NCBI GenBank assembly: GCA_033964015.1
Contig: CM066919.1
Coordinates: 15,479,646 to 15,543,645, forward strand
Reading direction: 5' to 3'
Length of the DNA: 64,000 nt
DNA from: Scolanthus callimorphus
Taxonomy: Eukaryota; Cnidaria; Anthozoa; Actiniaria; Edwardsiidae
Shown: positions 11,361 to 21,309 of the stretch, in pieces
Position numbering within the stretch: the stretch's first letter is position 1
Layout: the number at the start of each line of letters is the position of its first letter
Notes under the pieces: generated by a model
The model's input: only the letters and a program-made list of their open reading frames with translations
Database searches by the model: none
What the model was told of the DNA's origin: nothing
Position numbers and translations under genes: made by a program

Positions 11361-11479
11361 GGAGCTCCCCCATCTATTAGATTAGAACATTCAAAATTAG
11401 TCTCTCCCATGTGGTAAAAAAATATGACCTTGCTATGTCAAATTACCAATGTTAATTTGGTTGCAGGTGAAAAAGCGAT

Positions 11480-12322
11480 GGAAGATATCCCACAAGTGTG
11501 AAGCGTAAGGAAAGAGACGCAATACACAAAGAAGTAAAAAGAATAAGGACTACAGGGAATGGTAGTTTACCTGATGACCAGGTAGACAAACAAATATATA
11601 TGAATCCGATTTAATGTACATTCAAGTAAGTTAAGTTCTTTTTTCTTCACAGGAAAAGTCTGTTCTATTAAAGCAGCCTGTGATAGCAGCTCCATTGTCA
11701 GGCATGGAAGCTGATGTGGTTGGGATCCTGGGCCCAGATGTTTTTCTGGACATTGCTGGTGGGACAGATTCAATGGGTAATACAATTTGTAATTGACTTA
11801 AAATGTTTTTGCTTTTGATGCATTGTTCATAGCTGACATTAAGCTTCTGGCAATTACTTAATCTAAATGTATTATATAGAAGAGAAGAATGCATTAACAC
11901 AAGGATTGTCTACCATAAATGTACTGGATATTATGGAGTCTGATCCTGATGTGGAGGTCACATCAGATAAGGTACAAATAATATCTTAATGAGCTTGAAT
12001 AAATACCAAGAAGTTGCTGTCTTTTAGGTTTTTAAAGATCATGTAACACGCCTGCCTGTGCTTCATGTGTGATGTCTATACTGTCCCATTGCCAATTTTA
12101 TACAATCACTGTATTTTGCAGTGGACAATTCCACAGGGGTAGGTAATCATAATCTGCGGGTATGGAAAATTTCTGGAATGGATAAATTAATGTGATTAAT
12201 ATCTGATAAACTAATTTCAGGCTGGAGATGCTGTTGCTATTGTTGAGACAACCTCTAAAATAAAAGAAGTTCCTAGAAAGAGGAGAAAAAGCTTGGCTGA
12301 TGTCCAGATGACGATAACTTAG
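11480..12322 (+). CDS. Terminal exons of a probable Myb/SANT-like gene
   Basis: Four consecutive exons share one open frame: an upstream exon ending CCAG|GTAGAC at 11580, then 11653-11776 (donor GTAATA), 11880-11971 (donor GTACAA) and 12221-12322, ending in TAG at 12320-12322. The last three have AG acceptors and matching phases (0, 1, 0), which chance does not easily produce. The upstream exon encodes VKRKERDAIHKEVKRIRTTG; a basic helix followed by a TGxGS segment resembles the end of the Myb/SANT-like domain in NAIF1-type proteins. The C-terminus is acidic, then basic (PRKRRKS, a possible nuclear signal). Harbinger transposons often encode such a protein, and a Harbinger transposase lies 9 kb downstream. 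First exons are not identified. Confidence 0.5.
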
Positions 12323-12590
12323 CATTGCTACTCTTTTCCTAACACAAACAGTAGAAATATCATAATTTGAGTTGGTCTGCAGCAACTGCAAACACAATGA
12401 ATGAATGAACAATGTAATTTCAGGGGTGGATATAGGGGAGGGGTTGCAATCCCTCCCCCCCCTGGAGTGATAGAATTACTAGCTTTTTGAAATCAGTATG
12501 GATTCTAACCAGTCCTTAGAACATGACCAATGCCACTCAGCCAATCAGCAACCGGCATTTGCGTCCCCTATATCCCATAGAAACTAAAGC

Positions 12591-12812
12591 GTCAAGCGGC
12601 GAGGGCATTGAACAATAGGGAAAATTAGGGGTTTGTACATAGTCATTAGTATTCATGCTCATAGTCATTAATATTCTCTCCTTGCATTTTCATTGTTCTC
12701 CTGAAGAAGAACAAAGAAAACCAAGGTGCAACATAGAGAACACTAATGACTATGGGCATGAATACTAATGACTATGTACAAACCACACCCTGTTCTTCCC
12801 TCGCCGCTTGAC
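12591..12812. mobile_element. MITE with long terminal inverted repeats
   Basis: GTCAAGCGGCGAGGG at 12591 is matched by CCCTCGCCGCTTGAC ending at 12812. Inside, GTTTGTACATAGTCATTAGT is matched by ACTAATGACTATGTACAAAC, and the arms extend further with few mismatches. The 222-bp element has no coding capacity. A clear target duplication was not found. Confidence 0.8.
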
Positions 12813-14650
12813 ACAACCAACTCTACAAAATAAAGGAAAACATTGACTTCATTGTCATCTTTTGCAAAATAGCCCTTTATTACAAGTCTCTCTCCAACAT
12901 CTTTCTATAACAAAATAAACAAATCAAAATTAGTACATTATCAACATTGCAATTTGTTTATAATAACCACGTTTATAAGAATTCGAAGTTTTATTAGGCA
13001 AAAAATTAAGAACCTTAAGTTAAGTAAAATCTAGGAGATAGTAACCGCAAAAACACATGCATATTTTCCCGTAGTAATAAAAATAATCCTCCAGATTTAT
13101 AGAAAAACCTTTCAAGTGTTGGACAAATGCAATTCTAGGTTGTTTTGACCAGTTATCAAGACGATGGAATTGGATTGCGATTTGAGCTATTTTCTTGTCA
13201 GAGAAGTGGCCAGCAAGCGTGCGAGAGCCCCCTAAGAACATAGCTTTTTGTGCTGTAGTTAAGCATAGCAAAGTTTCTCCACGAACATTTTGCATTTCGA
13301 TGTTCCCTTTTCATGTATAACGTACTGTATTTTTAAAGTGCTACTCAAGGCAGAAACTTTCTTTATTTCATCAAAACGTTTAATGATTAAAACTAACTTT
13401 TCCGAAAAAAAATCCTTTATGCGTGCGACTTGAATTTCTTACCGATTTTTAAAGATTAATTTTCTTTCGTAAGCAAACCTTGCGCGTTGCATTGTGGGAA
13501 ATATATGACGTCACAACGTACTGAGGTATCGCTTTCATATAGAGTAAACATGAGAGGATTTTTGCGATGGTCGTCGAAAAAATCCCTGTAAATCAACGAA
13601 TTTGCATCCCATCGCTCTGGGATTGCCAGTGGTCTATCCCATATCACTATTTAGTCGAAAGAAATCGACAAGGTGTGAAACATTGCTATAAATGTTCTTT
13701 AGGCAAGGAGTTATCTCCATTTGGACCTCGAGTTGGACGCTATGATGGCCGCCTGTTCGAGGCCTGAACTATCTCCTGCAACCAAAACCAAAGGACACTG
13801 CAAGCGTACTGGACCATCTACTTTTACTGATTTTAATTCTTATTCCATGGATTCTTCATCAGTATATATTATGAGGAAGACAAGTCGATCGTGAAGCCTC
13901 TTGTCCCAGAGAACCAAAAAGATTCTGCCTTCGAACTGTACTGTGGTTGTGAACATGAACAACAACAACCAAAGGTTGAGATTTATGTTAAACGCCGTGG
14001 AAAAATGGTGTTTTGCTGACGTTTCGAGCGTTAGCCCTTCGTCGGAGCAAAGAGGACTGTGGTTGATTTCCTGTACTGATCGGATGGGAGCGTAACGCAT
14101 CGAGCGATTCTTCGACTTACATAGGGATTATTACACTACTCCAAATAACAATAAAGGCGAGCAAACAATTTTGTGTTATTTGACCTACTCATTACTGGTT
14201 TCGCGACTATTCAACGGAGGCAATTTTGCGGGTTTTGTGACTTGGTTCGATTGTTTTTATGCAAGTCTCGACCATTACATTGGACCACACCGAACACCTG
14301 AAAGCTTTCGGGAATAAGCTATACAAGAAAACAGCCCGTCATTTCGTGACGCTAGAAGACCCAACCTAAGTTCCCCCTTCCATAAACTGCTGATTTACAT
14401 TACTAATGACCTCCCTTTTTGCACTGGTCTCCCTGATTTTGGTGGAGAAAATGACGCACGTGTGTGTGTCTTGGTGAGTGTCAGTCCGGTTCTCAAATCT
14501 GTCTAAGAACCCGCTAAAATTGAAAACGCAGCCTATTACAGAAAAACATTTGACTTCGGAATTGACTTCGTGAAATCCGGCGCTGTATGCGTAAACACAA
14601 GTCACAGCGACTACAGCACGCGTCGCGACAAATGTTTCGGCACGCCCTCT
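12813..14650. other. No confident gene; short open frames and a repeat remnant
   Basis: Open frames at 13020-13295 (minus) and 13567-13767 (plus) match nothing I recognise. At 13990-14060 the text CTGACGTTTCGAGCGTTAGC occurs, a phrase I recall from dispersed coral repeats. The part from 14400 to 14700 lies directly upstream of the gene starting at 14706 and may hold its promoter. Confidence 0.4.
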
Positions 14651-15236
14651 CTTTCCCTTGTATGCTGTTTTATGTACACGTTGTTGCAGGCTTGCTTTCA
14701 AAATCATGGATTTCAGCCAATGTAGCTTTAGGGAAACGCAAAGGACAAGTTGTGGGGATTCTAGAGGAATATCAGAGTTAGAAAGACTCGTGCATTGTGA
14801 TGCTGATATTGAACAGCACCTTAGATGCTGCAATTTATGGCGGACATCTGGACTCAATGAAGTCGATTTGATTTTAGCTCGAGCTGGTTACTTTGATTTA
14901 ACAACGGATCAGATTGAGAGCATGGTAATTTGTCCACGGCACCGGCATAATCTCGGGAGGTACTGGCGCGCTCCAGTAACATGCCGACATCCCCTCCATT
15001 CTGGCCCTAGAAAGAAGCGCCGTGGCGATTACCATGTAATTAATGTCCACATGGCGAGAGATATACAGACCTTATTGAAGGCTACTGTAGCTATCGGGAC
15101 ACGTGAGTAACTTCTTATTCAGGATTTGTATTTAGGTTCCCGCAAAATCATGGATTATTGTTTGCATTGGTCCAAGCATATTCTGTAAACAATAAGGCAG
15201 GGCGTGAGCCAGCAGTTTTTATTTATTTATTAGCGG

Positions 15237-15320
15237 AACTCCCCGCGCCGAAGGCGCAGTGTGGAGCCCCATACGTATCGTCAGTGGAGCCCCATACGTA
15301 TCAACCCCAAACGGACAAAC
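15237..15320 (+). repeat. Left end of the GC-hairpin repeat family
   Basis: TAGCGGAACTCCCCGCGCCG and the following GAAGGCGC..GTGTGGAGCCCCATAC match the left end seen at 24415 and, inverted, at 64000: a TAGCGGA.CTCC start, a GC-rich hairpin around a GAAGG-type loop, then GGAGCNCCATAC. The phrase GTGGAGCCCCATACGTATC is present twice in tandem here, which the other copies lack. Confidence 0.6.
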
Positions 15321-15359
15321 GTTCAGCGGTTTACTAAAACATCGCCGGCTCTTATTACG

Positions 15360-15510
15360 CATGCGCATTTGCATAGTGTCGACCCGTGTACACAGCCAAT
15401 CACAGTCCGTCTTGGATCACTGAGCGCGCGCTTCGTCCTCCACATCCAGCACAGCGCCGGCGTTCGCATAAAAGCATGCAGGAAAAATCTCTTCAGTCTG
15501 TGCCCTTCCC
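15360..15510 (+). promoter_or_regulatory. Promoter-like cluster (octamer, CCAAT, TATA-like)
   Basis: ATTTGCAT at 15367-15374, CCAAT at 15396-15400 and CATAAAAG at 15467-15474 occur in this order, followed near 15495 by TCTTCAGTCTG. The order and spacing are those of metazoan H2A/H2B histone promoters. No histone ORF follows; the next ATG opens a very short frame. Function is unproven. Confidence 0.3.
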
Positions 15511-18500
15511 TGTGCGCGCTTCAACCACGATAACATAATGCATTTCAATATTGAAATGTGTTTTCGAATACGTCAAATAGTGCTAATAAAATGAGAAAGC
15601 AAGGGGTGGGGTGTAGTCCAGGAGTGTACTCAATCAGCAAGCAAGTGGTGGGAACTGAGAGGTGAAAGTTTTTTAAGAAAATAAGTCACCATCTTTCTTA
15701 TTAGCTTGTAACGTTACCAGTGGCGTAGCTGTATCTTTTAGTGAAATCATGTGAAGTGGCCACCCACACTGCGATGCTTGTGATGTTTTTTTGTTTTACC
15801 TGTTACTCATTACAGCAATATGTGGGACCTGTAGAAAAAAGCACATAGAGGCTGTCGAACGCAACGCGATGTTTTTAAAAGATCAGCCGACCGATGATGA
15901 GAAATTTGAGGTTCCAAGTAGAAGTGGCTATGAAGTGAGAAAAAGGTAATGAGACGATGCGCTTTTTCGCTAATAATGGTTACTCGATAATGCTGAATTT
16001 ATGCCTTCCACATTCAAACGTTTTTTGTCTTTTGTGTAACAGAAGAGTGAATACTGTAAAAGAGGGCGTGGCCTCCAGTCCTTCTGTAGTACCAGAGACG
16101 CCCCGTACAGCTCGTGCTGCTGGTAAGGATTGGACGCCGGGATGTCTAAGTGATATCGGGAGTGCGTGTTCAGTGGAAGATCTGTGCGATTTGCTTGATA
16201 GACCTGAAAGGTCTGCGTTAGAAGAGTACAATGAGGCACTAGGAAAGATTTCTGAGCACACAACAGCCCCTCTCCTTGAGCCTTTGGAGTTCCGGCTGTC
16301 GACTTCATTGGACGACGCATCACCCGAGGACAGAAATGTTTGTGTCGAGAGAGCGACGGATGCATGTCGCACCATATGTAGTTTTATTGCGCCTCAGGAC
16401 GGTGACAAACTTTTCCAGACAGTCAAACAACAGGCATGTGATGGGCCAACAGATGATCTCATCGCTCTAATGTCAGCTTATCGAGATGCGCAAACTAAAA
16501 ACGTAAAACTACAAATCCTCAGTATATACGCATATCGTTATACGATGAAACAACTACAGGTTTTTCACGAACCGTACGAGAAACTTAGTTTACGGCAAAT
16601 AAAGCTTGCTAGAGGGCACGCAAAGAAGGGGGGCCTGGGTCAGTTGTTCCTAAAGTTGTAGACCACCGTGTGCGCCTAGACACGAACAAAGTAGAACATT
16701 TTGTGGATTTCATAAATCGGCCTTATTTCTACCAGGACGTCGCGTTTGGAACCAGGATACTAACGTTAAACGATGGTCGGCAGATAACTATGCCAAATGT
16801 CATTCGTACGATCACTAGGTCGACAATGATCATGCAGTACTTACAGCACTGCGAGGAGGAGTCATTCCAGCCGATTAGCCGCTAAACTATGTCGAGGTGC
16901 GAGAAGCTTCCCAGCAAAAGTCGCTTAGTGGACTGGAAAATATTGCGGCAGAGGGCGTGTCGGCCTTCGAACGACTTGGTAGCATCATTGGTGAATTGAA
17001 AGAGGTCGGGGCTGGCAGGGAAACTATGGAGAAGCTGAAGACCAGATTAAATAATGGAAAGAATTATCTGAAGACAAGCTACAAACACGACTGCGCACCA
17101 GAAGAGAGCGAATGTGCCGACCATTGCCGGCGGTTTTCATTGAGTGACCCATGTATATCCGAGCTACAACGCCCGTGCACGCACGAGTCTCATCCTTTGT
17201 CCTGCAGTTATTGCGAAGACTTGAAGATTTTGCTTGACGAGATAGAACTGTGCATCAAAACTCATACGAATATGTTGTACAATAACGAGCATCGGGATGA
17301 CCTGTTATATGATTTTGAGGACTCTAAGAACAAAATAATTGCGTGGAAATGCCATATAATCCGTGGCGTCAACCAGGAGTGCGCCAAACAGGACGTGCTT
17401 CTTAACCTAGACCAAAACTCCGCCTTGCTTGTGATTGACTGGGCCATGAAATTTCTTCAGTTGAGATATAGAGAAAAGCAGAGCGATTGGTTCGCTAAAC
17501 GTGGCCTTAGCTGGCACGTAAGCAGTGTCGTGACTTGTGACAGTCAGGGAAAAAATCGCGTTCTTTCTTACGCGCACCTTTTCGATTCATGTTCTCAGGA
17601 TTGGTTTGCTGTGACGTCGATATTAGAGAACCTATTCCGTAGCATCCAATCAGACTTTCCTGACGTAAAAACTGTTTATCTTCGCTCTGATGAAGCAGGT
17701 TGCTACCACACAAGCAATCTCATTGCAGCAGTAAGAGATGTGGGCGAGCGTGTCGGGGTCACTGTTCGGCGCTACGAGCCCCAGCAGGGTAAAGATATAT
17801 GCGACAGAGTTTTATGTCCCATGAAAGCTTCAATAAGAAGGTATTCTGAATGTGTCCGATATGCGAACAGCTTTGAAAGAGAGGCCAGTAAAAGGAACAA
17901 CGGCGGCTGTGTGCACTTTAAATATATCAAGTCAGAACTTAGAAGTAAACAAAATAAAACACTTTGGCCAATTTCATAACTTTTGTTTAGAAGAAAAGGG
18001 CGTTCGATCTTGGAAAGCCTATGGCGTTGGAAGTGGTCAGTTAACCCCCTGGGATACATTGTATGTCTCGCACCAAGGACCAACCAATATACAGGAAGTT
18101 GAGGAGCAGCATTTTTTTAAACCCCGTGAAATAAGAGTCGTGCCATTAAATCAGCGCCAGGAACCTCGAAACGAGGACAATCAACCGTCCTTGTTTGTAT
18201 GCTCGGAAAGTGGCTGTAGCTCCACGTTTGACTCCTTCTCAGAACTTGAACTTCACATAGAGACTGGTTTACATGAAGGCAGGCCAGCTGCTCAGAAGAA
18301 CAAGGATGAGACAATTTATGACACACTGAGGATGGAATGGGCGGAAAAATTCTCTACTATTGACATGTATAATGCAAAGCCAACAAGCAGTTCCTATCTG
18401 ATTCGTCAGGAAGCGCCCAGACAATGTCCGTCACTAGCAATGGGTTGGGCTATAGCGAAACCAAGGACGGGCGCTACTCGGTTCTCAGAAAATGTTCGAC

Positions 18501-19009
18501 AGTATCTGATCGCAAAATTCGAAATGGGAGAAACAACTGGAAGGAAAGCAGACCCAGAGCAAGTGTCACACGAAATGAGAAAAGCGCGAAACGAGAAAAA
18601 CGAGAGAAGATTTGAGCGGAAAGAATGGTTATCAAAGACTCAAATAGCGGGCTACTTTTCAAGACTGCCTTCTAAAAGACGGTCCTCTTCAAAGGATTCA
18701 ACTACCTTTCCAGAGAGCGCGTACGAGCAGGAAGATATGGCAGAGGAAGAAGTCAGAGAATCAGCGAGATACGATTTGATAGAAGAAATTACTGAGAGCC
18801 TCGGCCTTCATCATCACATTATATATGACACTTTCAATCTATGCGAGTACTTCCAGGAAAAAAAGATCAGTAACTTTAATGTGAAGATGCTGAAAACTAT
18901 GCTTACTCATTTTGAAATACCATTTCGTTCAAAACAGAAGAAGGCAGAGCTTACTGACCTGCTTTGCGATGCTCTAAAAGATTGCAAATGTAATCAACCA
19001 CGGCGGTAA

Positions 19010-21309
19010 ATATGAGATCTCGCTCTCTGTCAGCCAGAATCATTTTAGCCATGGACCCCCTTACCGTCTCATAATTTCCCGAGGTAATAGTTCGTTCTTT
19101 CTTGACAAACTTAAAAAAACTATATTCTACAGCGTCTATAAAATAGAGTGATCCTCATCGCAAATGTTAAGCATGAATTGAAAGAAAACTTACCTCATCA
19201 AGTTGCTTCTACAAAATCTCAGTTTTGGTTGAACCGAATTGGCTGGCTAAGACTTCCTAATATATATGAGGCAGTTAAATTGGACACCAATTTTCAAATT
19301 TCGTGTAAAATAAGGAACAAGGGGTTCCACTGTAGCTGGGATATTATTTAAAGTGTTAACGCAAATAAAGATGGAAGTATGTTAAACTATTGCTAAAAGA
19401 TACATCCCACTGTCCTCCAAGTTTGATATCCGTCACACGAATATTATAAACTTTTTAAAGTTATGACCGAATTTATATTTACAGAATTTAATAAATTGAA
19501 TCTCTTACGTTTTTCATGTTGCCAGAGAGAAGTTTGGAGCTCAAACGAAATGTAGCGCGCAACATTGTTGTGCATCTTTCTTCCGGTTTAGCACGCGAGA
19601 AACATCGTTGCGCGCGACAAATTTTGTAGTCGGGACACTTCGCAGAACAACATTCAAACAACGCGCCGTGCCATGTTTCCTAGTTTAGTCACTTGTGGAA
19701 ACACACAGGACACAAATGTTGGTACACTGCTGTGTTGGGCTACGTGCCTAGTTACATGTGTCTCGCTACATGTACTAGTTTAGCCGTAGTTTTAGATTAT
19801 TGCGCGATTGAATATTTAGTGTATGGTAATAAGTCGAGGAAACAATTACCGAGACGCAGTTGAATTTATTAATTTATCAAGCTAAAACGATTTGTACTAA
19901 TCAGGGAGGATTGAATATGACCTTTAAATTGAATTATTTAGAACTCAATTAGAAAGCAAAGGACGTGGGAAACTTCGATCAAAATCAACTTCGATCAAAA
20001 TGTAAATTAAGAGCAGGTTTGATAAGTCATTAGGCCTCGGCATGGGAAAATCCTTAAACATCAACACCATTTTATGTCAGTCGTGTAGTTTTCAATTAGA
20101 AAATGATAATTTAGAGTCACTTGTAATGAGAAAATAAAATGACAATCACGCATATTGTAATTGAGTGAATGAAAACTATGCGTGTCACGCAATTCAATGT
20201 CACGCGAAAACCGTCAACTTGGCTCTCTTCAGACTTTGCCGGAAATTTTTTTCGATATTTCTATAATGTAGCACTAGTTCTTGTGATGGATTGCTGTTTC
20301 CTGTTCTGATCTAGTCCCACAAGTGAGAAATTAGCAATAATCTGGGGGCATGAATTATAGGTTTACGGAAAAGGTGTTTGGCGCGTCTAACAGAAATCGC
20401 TCAAAAATCCAAATTCAATGCAAACAAGGCCAGTTATCACTTTATTGATGATAAACCACACAGGGAAAGCAAAGTAAGGAAAATATTTTACGACTTTCCT
20501 CCATTTCCTCCAGTCTGAAAATATGGTATCGGGGCCCCGAAAAAAAGCCGTACTGGGGCTATTTCGGGTCGGATCAGAAAAAGCTCGAAAAAAATCACGT
20601 AAATCACTTTGATCAAAATAAAAACTGCACTTTGGTGATGGGGATAGATAGTACTTTCTATGGTATGAATGTTAAGGGAAACTAATTTTCAACCGTGAAC
20701 CGAGTGGACCGCTCTTAGGGAGACGGCCTCTTAAGAGACTTACTTCTTTGTCGTTATTTTGAATTTTGAAAAATAATTTACCATGTAGGGGGCTTGTGTC
20801 TCAGGATGTTTACCTTTACAGTTACAGTAAACTAATAATAATTCATTTGAATATAGAGCGATTCTCATAACTGTAGTAAAACAAACCACAAAGTAATTAA
20901 ACCAATTATGAATAAACCTATAGGTCTGTGAGCGATTACAAAGTCACTATGGTACCACTCACAACAATCGTTTGAAAATTATCTGCTCTAATTCATATAC
21001 ACCATGATAACTATGATCTCTATGAAATACTACCGAAACCGGTAGACTGTTTATCAAGCTTGACAAAAAGCACTCATCTCAGACCAAAACATTGACAAGT
21101 CTGATTTCATTCCTTCGAAATCATTCATCCATTGTGTCACTCGCAAACAAAAACTTAGAATTTTGGGAAATAATATTTTATTTGGTAAATTTTCATACTA
21201 AAAACATTAGGCGAAGAAATATAATTGAAATGTTAACTGTATGAATACTCTTGTAAAATTGTAATAAACAAGCTTTAGTAAGAAAAGATATCATTTATTA
21301 ACTTGTCTC
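19010..21309. other. Non-coding, AT-rich stretch
   Basis: No gene or known element is recognised. A short open frame at 19148-19351 lacks any familiar motif. Around 19555-19625 there is a CpG-rich segment (GCGCGCAACATTGTTGTGC and nearby) with short self-complementary pieces. Confidence 0.5.

Larger units (their letters stand above)
15103..15815 (+). other. Intron 1 of the transposase-like gene
   Basis: Bounded by CAC|GTGAGT and TTACAG|CA; removal restores a P-I-C-G-T-C-R reading with a CxxC pair. It contains a repeat end at 15237-15300 and a promoter-like segment at 15360-15510. Confidence 0.65.
14706..19009 (+). pseudogene. Spliced transposase-like gene with D-D-D core, C2H2 finger and SAP-like end
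   Basis: Exons 14706-15102, 15816-15945 and from 16043 join with perfect phase (donors GTGAGT and GTAATG; acceptors ACAG and AACAG). Frameshifts near 16630 (in a G run), 16890 and 17840 break the long last exon. From 16897 the protein has a Cys/His-rich segment (C66 to C106), a coiled region, then three acidic blocks: LLVIDWAMKFL (D181), VYLRSDEAGCYH (D265) and QGKDICDRVLCPMK (D300/D303). Their spacing fits an RNase H-like DDE/D transposase fold. The final frame (17852-19009) has a C2H2 finger (C117, C122, H135, H141) and a SAP-like helix pair near residues 345-376. I recall many uncharacterised cnidarian homologues but no established superfamily name. Confidence 0.7.

Noticed and set aside
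15970..16375. Two long minus-strand open frames
   Set aside because: Antisense shadows of the transposase-like gene, which has motifs and splice sites.
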